A stretch of DNA of 64,000 nucleotides from Aureicoccus marinus (GCF_002954325.1 NZ_MQVX01000001.1:439546-503545); one strand, 5' to 3'. Numbered from the stretch's first letter, positions 47,501 to 56,887 are shown. The notes: generated by a model not told the origin, from the sequence alone. Program-made: numbers and translations.

Positions 47501-49845
47501 CGGTGAGTAATTCGACCACTGTGCGCGCACCGGACCGTCCTTTGACTTTGAGTGCTGTCCAAACAACCGATGTCAGCTGCGCCCTTCCAGGACGTGGAGA
47601 GATTACCGCTACGGCAGATGGTGGATGGGGAAATTACCAATACCGACTTACCGCACCGGATGGAACCACGGTATTAGTGGACTATCCAAACACCGAGAAT
47701 ATTTTTGACGCCTTGGACGCAGGTTTGTACACCCTCGAGGTCCAAGATGCCTTTGGATGTAATTCGACCACTCAAATTGATCTGCCCTTGCCGGATCCGA
47801 TCAGCGCTTCTATGCAGGTGGCTCAACCTTTGCAGTGTAACAACGACAACGACGGGGCCGTAGAAGCCTTCAATATTGTTGGCGGCCAGGGAACGGGGAA
47901 TTATCTTTTTCAATTGAACCGAATCGCAGATGGCAGTACCAGTGGATTACAGACAACGCCTTACTTTGGAAGTTTATCAGCGGGAACCTATACCATTACC
48001 ATTTTCGATGGCTGGGACTGTAGTTTTACCACAGCACCTATTACTATAGAAGATCCTGAGGTGGTCATTGCTGAACTGGTAGAGTTACAGCCACCGGGAT
48101 GTGGCGATGAGGGTCGCATGTTGCTTACGGTAACCAACCCAGAACCTGGAGTAGATTATTTCTACCGCAGATCGGGGACGACGGATCCTTTCCTTCCTTT
48201 TGGAAGTGGACTGGTTTCGGTAGAGATCACGGAGGATATTTTGGTTGATCCAGGACCTTTCCAGTACGATGTACAGAATTCTAATGGTTGCCCTTTTGAA
48301 CGTTCTAACCAAATTTCTTTGGACCCTGCAGCTCCACTGGTGATTAATCTTGATCTTACGGGTGCAACGATTAACTGTGCTGGTGAGGCGACCGGAATTA
48401 TTCGTTCTGAAGCCTTTGGAGGGATCGGAAATTACCAGTACTACCTGCTCAATAGCGACGCGGCTGGAGTTCCGAATAACAGCAATACGGTGCGTGGCCA
48501 GCAAGATTCTGGAATTTTTAGAAATCTTAACCCGGGGACCTACTATGTCTATGCGCAAAGTGGGGGGTGTCAGGCAATTTCTCCGCCAATTATCATTGAG
48601 CCACGTCCTCCTTTGGTCTTGGACTATTTTGAGGTTGTTATGTCCAGTTGCACGGGAGCAGCTAATGGTCAGATTATTTTGGAAGCCAGCGGAGGAACCG
48701 GGCAGATTCGCTATTCTATCTCGGATACCTTAAGTGAATTCTTTGAGGGAGACGATCCGACTGAACCGAATCGCAAAACCTTTAATGACTTAGCCGCTCG
48801 TCAGTACGATATCATTATACAGGATGAACTGGGGTGTACCATTACCCGTACGGTAACCATTCAGGAACCCATGCCTCTGGTGGCCAGTTTGGGTGCCTCG
48901 GCTCCAGAGACTTGTCTGGGCGATGATGATGGTTATATCGAGTTATCGGTAGTGGGTGGAACTGCTCCCTACTTCACCAGCGTGAACTCCTTAGAGGATG
49001 CCGATTTTGAACAGAACGATAATCTGCGTATCGATAACCTGGCGGGTGGGGAAACCTATACCATTTTTATCCGCGATTCCGCAGGATGTCAGACCCAGGT
49101 CATTGTTCCGGTGGGTATTGGAGTAAACATTCAGCCGGATATTCAGATTGCCTATGGCTGTTCGGGAATATTCCCGACGAATACCGTCTATGTCACCCTT
49201 GCGGATGAAAGCATGGCAGACCTATTGTTGTACAGCTTGGATGTTGATGACATCAACCTGGCGACCACTGAAAGACAGTACGGAAACCTAACGCCGGGCA
49301 AGCATATCCTCTATATCTACCATGCCAACGGCTGTGTCAATCCGGTAGAATTTGAGTTGGAAGACTACCAGCCATTAATGCTAGAGGCTGAAAAGACCGG
49401 CCCGAATGAATTGACCGCCAGAGCAGAAGGTGGTTTTGGAGATTATCGCTTTACGTTCAATGGGGAAGACCTGGGCTCACAAAATGTTTTCCGAATCTCT
49501 CAAACCATGGAGGTGGATATCATGGTGGAAGATGCCCAAGGATGCATCGCTCGATTAGTCATGCCTTTCGAGTTTAACGAAATGCCAGACATTCCCGATT
49601 ATTTTACTCCGGATGGGGATAACCTCAATGAAGAATGGTTTGTCAACAACGCTGATTTATTTGCCGCCATTGACGTGAAGATTTACGATCGATACGGTCG
49701 GGTAGTGGCGGAGCTGAAAGAAGTGCCTAAATGGGATGGAACCTACAACGGCTCACCTCTACCTACTGGGGATTACTGGTATGTAGTCAATGTCAATAAC
49801 GATGCAAACCAACGCTATGTTGGTCACTTTACCCTCGTCAGGTGA
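41555..49845 (+). CDS. Giant SprB-repeat adhesin with type B T9SS sorting domain, split by a frameshift
   Basis: Two frames make one 2763-residue protein. The first (41555-46666) has a signal peptide (LVLLFAASILLSSAE). It then has many repeats of about 75-90 residues with the pattern C...G.i.v...GG..PY.Y, then FsgL..G.Y.v.V.D..GC, the SprB repeat type. It stops after NLVITEPSA. The second (46663-49845) resumes with VNATAPDF, more repeats, and a C-terminal domain with DYFTPDGDNLNEEWFV and IYDRYGRVV, the gliding-associated type B sorting signal. One extra T near 46663-46664 gives EPSALMVNATA. SprB-like proteins are moved along the cell surface in gliding and bind substrates. The function is inferred from the repeats. 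Confidence 0.88.
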
Positions 49846-50373
49846 TAATTCTAACCATTGAACGAAGCTCATGCGCCATTCATCTAAAGATTTATAGTAT
49901 TCACCTTTAAATTTATCCCGTTCAACACATTTTAGGATCGCTTTTTGAATAAGAAGAGGTAGGTTTACATCGTAAGTGATACTTACACTATCCATTGACT
50001 ATAAATTTCTTGGAATGCTGACAAAGACAGAAAAAGAAAAATACCCATTTCTGTCCATCTATTCCCTCCATCAGCATTCAATTTTATTTTATTTAAATTT
50101 TTTTCGCAGTAGCCCTCCGGGGCTACTGTTGCCTTTTCGTGTGCAGTACCAACTGGTTCTCCTGAGTTGGAAAAAGTGGGGTGAAAACAACCTGGATGAG
50201 TTTTGTCAGCGAGAAACCCAAAGCCATTTTCTCTTCAACCTAAGAGTGACAGTCCGGAGGCTAGAGAGGCCTATTGTGCTGAGATCAAGGCCTTTATTTC
50301 GGGCTTATAAGTCCTGTTTTTAAATGCCCGCTTCTTGGGCAGTTTTTCTTATTTTCAGGAAAATTTTCTCTAC
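49846..50373. other. Gap between adhesin and DUF1080-type gene (528 bases)
   Basis: No confident gene is seen. A weak minus-strand frame (49995 to 49759, 78 codons) reads protein-like for its first 50 residues (MDSVSITYDVNLPLLIQKAI, then KCVERDKFKGEYYKS). Its last part is antisense to the adhesin, so it may be a gene remnant. A plus-strand frame at about 50130-50323 is also weakly protein-like (WKKWGENNLDEFCQRE). A perfect 9-bp hairpin lies at 50107-50128. Confidence 0.5.
50107..50128. terminator. Hairpin in the gap after the adhesin gene
   Basis: CAGTAGCCC and GGGCTACTG pair perfectly around a 4-base loop. The run of T after it is broken (TTGCCTTTT), so this is a weak terminator candidate, 260 bases beyond the adhesin stop. 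Confidence 0.4.
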
Positions 50374-52242
50374 ATGAAATCAATGCTTCTTGGAGCGGCC
50401 TTCCTCTGTTTTGGTGGGCTCATAGCTCAGGACAGTCTGCAACTAGCCGATTTGTCGAGCTTTAAAAGCCAGGCCGGGAACTGGCAGATCGTTGGAGGGG
50501 TAGAAATACATCCCTTTAAGGACATTCACGACAAAGCCCCGGAAAAGAAAAAACGCCGCTGGTGGCAAAAGAAGAATAAGAATAAAATGCCTGAAATCAA
50601 GGCCCTAAGTACGGAGCCCGGTACTGGTATTTTGATCAACCTGCCCAGCGAAGGAAAACAAGATGCTTTGATCACCAACTGGGAGCACGGTGACCTGATG
50701 TTGGAGCTGGAGGTAATGATGCCCAAGGGATCCAATTCAGGGATCTATTTACAAGGGCGCTACGAAGTTCAGCTTTACGATAGCTGGGGAGTGCAGTACC
50801 CTAAATTCAGTGATATTGGTGGTATTTATCGCAATTGGGAGAACGCACCGGAAACCGCCTTTGCCGGTATCGCTCCCTCGGCCAATCCGGCACGTCCACC
50901 CGGAGTATGGCAACAGATGAAAATTCATTTCCGCGCGCCGCGCTTCAATGATCAGGGACAAAAAACAGAGAATGCTCGCTTTGTCTATGTAGAACTCAAC
51001 GGAGTTCCTATGCACGAAAATGTGGAAGTACCTCACGCTACAGGCGGGCCGATTTCGCAGCTAGAAGTTGCCAGTGGCCCTTTGATGATTCAAGGAGATC
51101 ACGGGGAGGTCGCTTTTCGAAATATCAAATACACGCGCTTTCAACCGGCTACGGCTTCTGTCTCTGATTTGACTTTCAAGGCCTATCACGGAACATTCAA
51201 CAGCATAGAAGAGTTGGACAAAGCCGAAGTCGTTTATGAAGGAAAGTCTCCTTTTATCGATGTTCGGGTAGCCGAAAAAGAAAACAACTACGGGCTGATC
51301 TACGAAGGAATACTGCATATTGATCAAGCGGATGAGTATTCCATCCTCGCCGGATATGGAGGAGGAGCCCGTTTGACCTTGAACGGGAAAGTGCTGGACG
51401 AAAACAACACCGCTTGGAGCTGGGGAGGTTTGCGTTCGACGACTTATTTAGAACCGGGACGCTATCCTTTTAAATTAGAAACGATTAAGGCTGCCGGCTG
51501 GTGGCCTCCAGTGCTTGGTTTCAGCATTTCGACCAAGTCTACAGAACCGGTAGACTTCCATACGGAGGAGTCTTTTTCGCGTCTAGCTTATATCGTACCG
51601 AGGATTTTGGTAGAGCCAGAGGCCGATCCAAAAATGCTTCGTGGCTTTGTTCGCTTTGAAGGAGAAAAATTAAAATCCCACACCATGGGTGTCGGTACAC
51701 CAGAGGGAGTACACTACGTCTACGACCTGGAATCCGGCCATGTATTGGGCATGTGGAGAGGTTACTTTGTCGACGCGACTCCCATGTGGAGAGATCGCGG
51801 CAATGGATCCTTTAACCCCCAGGGCGATGTGAACTGGACTTTTGATGGGAAGGGCTTTTTGAATGCAGACGGGGAGCAGCAATTCCGATCAACAGGGTAT
51901 TCGGTTGATGCCGAAACGCGCTTGCCGATCTTCCATGGGAAGAGCAAACACCTGAAGTATGCCGAAAAAATCACCCCTAACGCCAACGGTACCGGCCTGC
52001 AGGTTCAGATGTTAACCGAGTCCATCGCTGAAGGGACGCAATTGTCTCAGACCAGCTTACCGGTTTATGTGGTGGCTCAAGGAAAAATTGAATCCATCGA
52101 AGCGGGTCTATTTAAAGTTAATGAGCGTTATTATATCAAAACAGCCAATGCCGATGCTTTGCGCATGGTGGAGGGTGAGGGGAATACCCAAATGCTCACT
52201 TTTGATATGACCGGAACATTGACTTACGAAATCCTTTGGTAA
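50374..52242 (+). CDS. Exported DUF1080 (3-keto-disaccharide hydrolase-like) protein with PA14-like domain
   Basis: I choose ATG 50374, giving 622 aa that begins with a signal peptide (MLLGAAFLCFGGLIAQD); an upstream TTG would precede it with unneeded residues. Residues about 20-250 match the DUF1080 jelly-roll: DLMLELEVMMPKGSNSGIYLQGRYEVQLYDSWG and GPLMIQGDHGEVAFRNIKY. Residues about 265-390 resemble a PA14-type beta domain (YEGILHIDQADEYSILAGYGGGARLTLNG). The rest is unassigned. DUF1080 proteins include 3-keto-glycoside hydrolases. It ends 8 bases before the cytochrome-bearing propeller gene and is probably co-transcribed with it. Confidence 0.85.
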   Translation: MKSMLLGAAFLCFGGLIAQDSLQLADLSSFKSQAGNWQIVGGVEIHPFKDIHDKAPEKKKRRWWQKKNKNKMPEIKALSTEPGTGILINLPSEGKQDALITNWEHGDLMLELEVMMPKGSNSGIYLQGRYEVQLYDSWGVQYPKFSDIGGIYRNWENAPETAFAGIAPSANPARPPGVWQQMKIHFRAPRFNDQGQKTENARFVYVELNGVPMHENVEVPHATGGPISQLEVASGPLMIQGDHGEVAFRNIKYTRFQPATASVSDLTFKAYHGTFNSIEELDKAEVVYEGKSPFIDVRVAEKENNYGLIYEGILHIDQADEYSILAGYGGGARLTLNGKVLDENNTAWSWGGLRSTTYLEPGRYPFKLETIKAAGWWPPVLGFSISTKSTEPVDFHTEESFSRLAYIVPRILVEPEADPKMLRGFVRFEGEKLKSHTMGVGTPEGVHYVYDLESGHVLGMWRGYFVDATPMWRDRGNGSFNPQGDVNWTFDGKGFLNADGEQQFRSTGYSVDAETRLPIFHGKSKHLKYAEKITPNANGTGLQVQMLTESIAEGTQLSQTSLPVYVVAQGKIESIEAGLFKVNERYYIKTANADALRMVEGEGNTQMLTFDMTGTLTYEILW

Positions 52243-52250
52243 TCCTCTAA

Positions 52251-54212
52251 ATGAATCACATGAATAAGATAAAATTTTACAGCCTTTGCCTGTTTTTCTT
52301 TTGTGGACTCTTTGGAGGGTCTTTCATTCAGGCACAACAAAAAACCAAGACTCCTCAGGAGTCCGATTATTACCGAATAACCACCCTGCCTGTTCCAGAA
52401 GGAATTAAGCTTGAAGGGGGAGGAGTAGCCGCCTTACCCAACGGAAAATTGGCCATTGCGACCCGCCGAGGCGATGTCTGGATGGTCGAAAATCCGACCA
52501 TGGAAGGGGGGCGAAACCCCCGATACAAGAAATTTGCCATGGGACTTCATGAGCCTTTGGGATTGGAATACAAAGACGGATCTCTCTATACAGCCCAACG
52601 CGGTGAACTGACCCGGCTGACCGATACCAACGGAGATGGCTATGCAGATGAGTATTACACCATCTACGCTTGGCCACTCAGTGCGCATTACCATGAATAC
52701 TCTTTTGGTCCTGTCATCGCCGAAGACGGTAGCTTTTTTGTTACTGCGAATGTGGCCTTTGGAGATGAAGAGTGGTGGAGAGGAGAAAGCCGCGTACTCT
52801 GGAGAGGATGGACCCTTCGAATTACCGAAGATGGAGAGATGACTCCCTGGGCCACAGGAATGCGTTCTCCTGCCGGTTACGGACAGTTTGAAGGCGAACT
52901 CTTCTATACCGATAACCAAGGGGACTGGAAAGGCTCTGGCGGGGTTTGGCATGTTCCAAAAGGATCTTTTACCGGGCACCCAGCAGGTCTTAAATGGAGT
53001 CACCTGCCTGAGTCACCAGTTAGTCTGACAGCAGATCAGTTCTATGCCAAGATCGATAAGCGACAAGAGAGAGCTTCCAATGGTCGCTACATCAAGCCAG
53101 AGAACATTCAGAATGAAGAGAATCCTGATTTCGAATACGAGGTCAAGGAGCTCTTCCCAGAAATGCAACCACCGGCGGTGGTCTTGCCCCACGGAATCTT
53201 GGGGATTTCGAATTCAGAAATCGTCGAAGATAAGAGTACCGGTCGTTTTGGACCTTTTGCCGGACAATTGTTTGTAGGGGATCAAGGCCAGAGTAAAATC
53301 ATGCGTGTCGTTCTTGAAAAAGTGGATGGGCAGTACCAAGGAGTGGCCTTTGATTTCCGTTCCGGATTTCAATCGGGCGTCATGCGTATGGACTTTGATA
53401 CCCAGGGCAACCTCTATGTAGGAGAGACCAACCGAGGCTGGGGCTCCGCCGGAACGACGAACGATGGTTTGGAGTACCTCACCTGGACCGGACGTATGCC
53501 TTTCGAAATGAAAACGGTCAAAGCCATGCCTGATGGTTTTGAAATTGAATTTACTATGCCGGTCGATAGGAGTTCAGCCGAGTACCTGGATTCGTATTTT
53601 TCCAAAAGCTATGTCTACAAGTTTCACCCGGTATATGGGAGCCCGCAAACCAATATGGAAGAATTGCAGCCCAAAGGTGTGCAGCTCAGTGAAGACGGAT
53701 TGCGTCTGCGATTGGTCTACGACAACTTACGTCCTTATTACGTGCACGAAGTGGTTCTCACAGGAATTAAGGCGGCGGAAACAGGTCAAGGCTTGTTACA
53801 CCCGGCTTTCTACTATACCCTAAACAAAATTCCTCAAGGCCAAAAGTTGTCAGCAGATAAGTTGGTTGCCAAACGCAAGCCCAAGAAAAAGGTCGTGAAG
53901 CGCGTGGTTAAAAAGAAGAAGCCAAGCAGCTCGAAAGTGGTCTCGGTTCCGACTTATAAGGAGGTTGAGCCCCTGTTGAGAAACAACACCTGCGTCGCTT
54001 GTCACCAAGTCAATAAACGCGTTGTTGGGCCATCTTACCGGGCTATTGCTGGCCGTAACTACAGCAATGAGCGTATTGTGGAGTTGATTTATAACCCAGA
54101 GCCCAAGAACTGGCCAGAATACGCCACACCCATGGCACCCATGCCCAACGTTCCTCGGGATGAGGCCTTGAAGATCGCGGCCTGGATCAATAGTCTGGAT
54201 GATAAGCCATAG
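52251..54212 (+). CDS. Exported beta-propeller protein fused to cytochrome c
   Basis: The 653-aa protein has a signal peptide (CLFFFCGLFGGSFIQAQQ). A propeller domain of the sugar/sorbosone dehydrogenase or NHL type fills residues about 35-520 (ALPNGKLAIATRRGDVWMVENP, LGLEYKDGSLYTAQRGELTRLTD, FVGDQGQSKIMRVVL). A lysine-rich linker (KRKPKKKVVKRVVKKKKP) leads to a cytochrome c domain with CVACH at about residue 581 and the TPMAPMP ligand methionine region. It probably oxidises a sugar derivative and passes electrons to its heme. It is paired with the DUF1080-type gene, which fits a keto-sugar route. Substrate unknown. Confidence 0.85.
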   Translation: MNHMNKIKFYSLCLFFFCGLFGGSFIQAQQKTKTPQESDYYRITTLPVPEGIKLEGGGVAALPNGKLAIATRRGDVWMVENPTMEGGRNPRYKKFAMGLHEPLGLEYKDGSLYTAQRGELTRLTDTNGDGYADEYYTIYAWPLSAHYHEYSFGPVIAEDGSFFVTANVAFGDEEWWRGESRVLWRGWTLRITEDGEMTPWATGMRSPAGYGQFEGELFYTDNQGDWKGSGGVWHVPKGSFTGHPAGLKWSHLPESPVSLTADQFYAKIDKRQERASNGRYIKPENIQNEENPDFEYEVKELFPEMQPPAVVLPHGILGISNSEIVEDKSTGRFGPFAGQLFVGDQGQSKIMRVVLEKVDGQYQGVAFDFRSGFQSGVMRMDFDTQGNLYVGETNRGWGSAGTTNDGLEYLTWTGRMPFEMKTVKAMPDGFEIEFTMPVDRSSAEYLDSYFSKSYVYKFHPVYGSPQTNMEELQPKGVQLSEDGLRLRLVYDNLRPYYVHEVVLTGIKAAETGQGLLHPAFYYTLNKIPQGQKLSADKLVAKRKPKKKVVKRVVKKKKPSSSKVVSVPTYKEVEPLLRNNTCVACHQVNKRVVGPSYRAIAGRNYSNERIVELIYNPEPKNWPEYATPMAPMPNVPRDEALKIAAWINSLDDKP

Positions 54213-54241
54213 AAAGTAGCGGAAATTCTTTCTTGAAATTT

Positions 54242-54294
54242 CAATAGCCCTTCTCCAAAAGAAATCCTTTTCGAGAAGGGCTATTGCTCTTTTA
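54242..54294 (+). terminator. Intrinsic terminator after the propeller-cytochrome gene
   Basis: CAATAGCCCTTCTC (54242-54255) and GAGAAGGGCTATTG (54273-54286) form a perfect 14-bp stem around a 17-base loop. It is followed by CTCTTTTATTT. Confidence 0.8.
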
Positions 54295-54311
54295 TTTCGG
54301 TAAGAAAGTCT

Positions 54312-54319
54312 TATTTTTG
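54312..54319 (+). promoter_or_regulatory. -7 promoter element for tRNA-Pro
   Basis: TATTTTTG matches TAnnTTTG and lies 11 bases before the tRNA 5' end. Confidence 0.6.
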
Positions 54320-54330
54320 CCATCCAATTG

Positions 54331-54404
54331 CGGGATGTGGCGCAGTCTGGTAGCGTACGCGCATGGGGTGCGTGTGGTCGCAGGTTCAAATCCTGTCATC
54401 CCGA
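54331..54404 (+). tRNA. tRNA-Pro (anticodon GGG)
   Basis: The 74-base sequence folds as a full cloverleaf. The acceptor stem is CGGGATG/CATCCCG with discriminator A. The D arm is GCGC/GCGT, and the anticodon stem is CGCGC/GCGTG around the loop ATGGGGT, giving anticodon GGG. The T arm is GCAGG-TTCAAAT-CCTGT. The terminal CCA is not encoded (ACC is followed by G). It decodes the proline codons CCC and CCU. Its own terminator follows at 54410-54446. Confidence 0.95.
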
Positions 54405-54409
54405 CCGAG

Positions 54410-54446
54410 AAAAACCATTGTGGAGACACAATGGTTTTTGTTTTTT
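54410..54446 (+). terminator. Intrinsic terminator of tRNA-Pro
   Basis: AAAAACCATTGTG (54410-54422) and CACAATGGTTTTT (54427-54439) pair perfectly over a GAGA loop. The T run GTTTTTT follows. Confidence 0.85.
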
Positions 54447-54464
54447 AAAGCGGAAAGCTCGCTT

Positions 54465-54525
54465 TCCAGCTTTATAAAAAACAAAAACAAAGGCCGCTAG
54501 GCCTGATGGTTTTTCTCGAGCAACG
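54465..54525. repeat. 61-bp direct repeat, copy 1
   Basis: Identical to 54568-54628, offset 103 bases. Read on the minus strand it is a terminator-like unit: CTCGAGAAAAACCAT, then an AGGCC/GGCCT hairpin (54491-54504), then a T-rich run. The CGAGAAAAACCAT core also appears right after tRNA-Pro on the plus strand. Confidence 0.9.
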
Positions 54526-54567
54526 GCCCCTTTAAGATTGCGCCCCAAACGCAGTGCGGGGGCGAAA

Positions 54568-54628
54568 TCCAGCTTTATAAAAAACAAAAACAAAGGCCGC
54601 TAGGCCTGATGGTTTTTCTCGAGCAACG
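54568..54628. repeat. 61-bp direct repeat, copy 2
   Basis: Perfect copy of 54465-54525. Its hairpin is at 54594-54607. On the minus strand it is preceded by GAATCCGGGGGGCGTTG, which vaguely recalls the T-loop side of a tRNA. Confidence 0.9.
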
Positions 54629-54739
54629 CCCCCCGGATTCAGAAAAATATTTCAACCCCTTGTTAACCTTTTGTCTCCTTTCACAACCAAGGGCAAGGGA
54701 TAACACACCAGAACATTTTAAACATTTAAAAACCGAAAA

Positions 54740-55345
54740 ATGAAAAAGTATCTATTACTGCTTTTAGGTATTGCAGCACTACAAATAAACGCCCAAACCG
54801 TTGAGGGTAAGCTTACTTTAAACGGAAAATCAAAAACCACTCTGGAATTAGAAAGCAATTCTGCGGTTGAGCTTTTTAAAGCTTTTAAAGAAAAAAAGTA
54901 TCAATTGCGCTTTGTCTACGAGGCCGATAATGTTGAGGGTCTATACGCTAAGAATAAAGAGAAGATGGTCATCTTTTTTAATGTGGTAACCACGGTAAAA
55001 AGAGATGGAAAACTGGTAAAAAATGTCATCCGAAAACAGCCTATCCCATACTTCCCTGGGGATATGTTCCTACCTGCAGAAGCTTTTGATTTTGTCTCTG
55101 TACTCTCTATGGTCAGCCAGAATGAGAAGGATACTAACTCTTTTCTCCCTGCTTTTAACGAGCAATTAGATGGTATGGAAGGGGAAAAGGAGATGCAAAT
55201 CCTGAAAGAGGGGATGCCCGGCTATATGCAACCAGGATCTTATACCATTGAATTAAGTATGCAGCCTGTCGGTTACAAAGGCAGAATCAATCCGGTGGTA
55301 TTCAATTTCATTCTCAGAAAAAGGCCGGGAAGGGCTAAGTATTAA
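54740..55345 (+). CDS. Exported protein of unknown function (201 aa)
   Basis: It has a clean signal peptide (MKKYLLLLLGIAALQINAQ). The mature part of about 180 residues is charged and mixed in structure: a TVEGKLTLNGKSKTTLELES opening, AFKEKKYQLRFVYEADN and a strand-rich end (PGSYTIELSMQPVGYKG, then VVFNFILRKR). I do not recognise the family; there is no lipobox, CxxCH or metal motif. It lies 11 bases before the propeller gene at 55357 and is probably co-transcribed with it, so the two may be partners. The pair is more A/T-rich than the preceding genes, and may be a more recent gain. Confidence 0.75.
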   Translation: MKKYLLLLLGIAALQINAQTVEGKLTLNGKSKTTLELESNSAVELFKAFKEKKYQLRFVYEADNVEGLYAKNKEKMVIFFNVVTTVKRDGKLVKNVIRKQPIPYFPGDMFLPAEAFDFVSVLSMVSQNEKDTNSFLPAFNEQLDGMEGEKEMQILKEGMPGYMQPGSYTIELSMQPVGYKGRINPVVFNFILRKRPGRAKY

Positions 55346-55356
55346 TTGCTAAAATC

Positions 55357-56802
55357 ATGAAAATGAAAAATAGAGTTAGCCTTATTCTTGCATTTGTTTT
55401 TGGTCTAGCGACCCTTCAAGCGCAACAATTTGTAAAAATGGGTGGCCAGGCCACCGATATTGCGATCAACCCCAAAGACGGGAAAGTCTTTGTTGTATCG
55501 AATAAGAACATATTCACCAATTACAATACAATTAGCAAACGTTGGTCAACCTTTAGTACGAGAACTAATAAGGCGAATTCTGTTTCTGTGACCAGAGATG
55601 GGGCGGTCTATATGGTTTCGACAGCTGGAGAGGTTTTTATCGAGGTAAATAGAAGATGGATTAAGGTTCCAGGAATAAAAACAGCGGAATTAATAGCCTC
55701 GAAAGATGGTCGAATTTATGCCATTGATTTCAGTAAAAAACTCAGACAGCTATACAGAGGTCAATGGAATCAATTAATTGGCCAAAATAGAATTAGCAAC
55801 GGACTGAACCAGGTGATTGGTATTGGGCCAAAAGAGCTCTATGCTCGAGCCAGTAATAATGCGTTTACCAGGTTTTCTGGAGGTAAATGGAGCACACAAC
55901 AAGGATATCCTTTAAAAATAGCATTGGACCATGCGAACGGTAATATGTACGCTGTCGGTCAAAACCGAGGAATCTACAAATGGAATAAGCAAACGAAAAG
56001 ATGGGACATGCTGCCCGGCAATCGTAGTGATTTTAAGGATGTTGCGGTACATAACGATGCCATATGGGCCATTGCTACGGATAAATCCATCTACCGCTAT
56101 AAACCAAGAACAGTCCACAGCAATTACTTTGAAAAGGTCAGTGGCACGGCCACGGATGTCACCATTAGTGCAGGAAACGGGAAAGTCTATACGGTTAGTG
56201 GGAAAAATATTTACACCGACTATGATACCCGTGCCAAACGTTGGAAAGCTTTTGGACCAAAATCAAATGATACCAAACGTATTGCGATAGGACCAAATAA
56301 CACCATGTACCGGATAAGCACAGCTAACCAAGTAGGCCAGTTGGTAGGTTCTCGCTGGAACTGGATGAGTAGTTTCTCTTTCGATATCGCTACCGATAGT
56401 AGAAGTAACCCTTGGGTCGCCATGAAGTCCGGCGGAGATATACAATCCTATAGAAGTGTCAGATGGATGCGTCCGCTGTCGAAAGTAATTATCAATGTAT
56501 CCAGAATAGCCCCCTTGAACGATTACGAGGCTTGGGTCATCATGAAGGATAATACCATTCAGAGGTACAAAAACGGACGTTGGCAACGCATGCCGGGTAA
56601 GGCCATAGACATTGCCATTGATATCAGAAGCGAGGAAGTCTATATCGTAAATATGGTCAATGCTGTTGCCAAATGGAACAATAGCAACAACCGTTGGGAT
56701 GTGCTGAGTGGTTCGCGAGCTGACGCAAAAAATGTCGCAGCTAATTTTAGGAAGGTGTGGATTACAACCACCAAAAACGAGATCTATTATTACAAAAATT
56801 AA
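55357..56802 (+). CDS. Exported tectonin-like double beta-propeller protein
   Basis: The 481-aa protein has a signal peptide (LILAFVFGLATLQAQ). It is then built of about ten repeated strands with a W-x-x-x-x-G pattern, such as GKVFVVSNKNIFTNYNT and RRWIKVPG, as in tectonin-type propellers. Residues about 25-105 and 265-345 are clear duplicates: ATDIAINPKDGKVF with SNKNIFTNYNTISKRW versus ATDVTISAGNGKVY with SGKNIYTDYDTRAKRW. Tectonin domains elsewhere bind sugars or lipopolysaccharide; here that is inference. There is no T9SS sorting domain, so it is probably periplasmic or released by another route. Confidence 0.75.
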   Translation: MKMKNRVSLILAFVFGLATLQAQQFVKMGGQATDIAINPKDGKVFVVSNKNIFTNYNTISKRWSTFSTRTNKANSVSVTRDGAVYMVSTAGEVFIEVNRRWIKVPGIKTAELIASKDGRIYAIDFSKKLRQLYRGQWNQLIGQNRISNGLNQVIGIGPKELYARASNNAFTRFSGGKWSTQQGYPLKIALDHANGNMYAVGQNRGIYKWNKQTKRWDMLPGNRSDFKDVAVHNDAIWAIATDKSIYRYKPRTVHSNYFEKVSGTATDVTISAGNGKVYTVSGKNIYTDYDTRAKRWKAFGPKSNDTKRIAIGPNNTMYRISTANQVGQLVGSRWNWMSSFSFDIATDSRSNPWVAMKSGGDIQSYRSVRWMRPLSKVIINVSRIAPLNDYEAWVIMKDNTIQRYKNGRWQRMPGKAIDIAIDIRSEEVYIVNMVNAVAKWNNSNNRWDVLSGSRADAKNVAANFRKVWITTTKNEIYYYKN

Positions 56803-56887
56803 GGCCGATCTCCTTAGCAAAAACTTTGAAGCTGTTCAGGCTGTCGCTGAGGATAATACTAGTTCACGCACTCAGCAACACTTTTAA

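Larger units (their letters stand above)
54407..54739. other. Repeat-rich gap after tRNA-Pro (333 bases)
   Basis: There is no protein gene here. It holds the tRNA terminator, two copies of a 61-bp direct repeat, and palindromes just before each copy: GGAAAGC-TC-GCTTTCC at 54452-54467, and CGCCCC/GGGGCG near 54541-54564. It ends with an A/T-rich leader before the gene at 54740. Confidence 0.8.

Noticed and set aside
41555..49845. Repetitive DNA that might be a CRISPR or satellite array
   Set aside because: The repetition is at protein level (SprB repeats) with diverged DNA; there are no short identical repeats with regular spacers.
54396..54593. Minus-strand frame (65 codons) across the repeat after tRNA-Pro
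   Set aside because: It runs through terminators, the repeat and the tRNA end, so it is not a gene.
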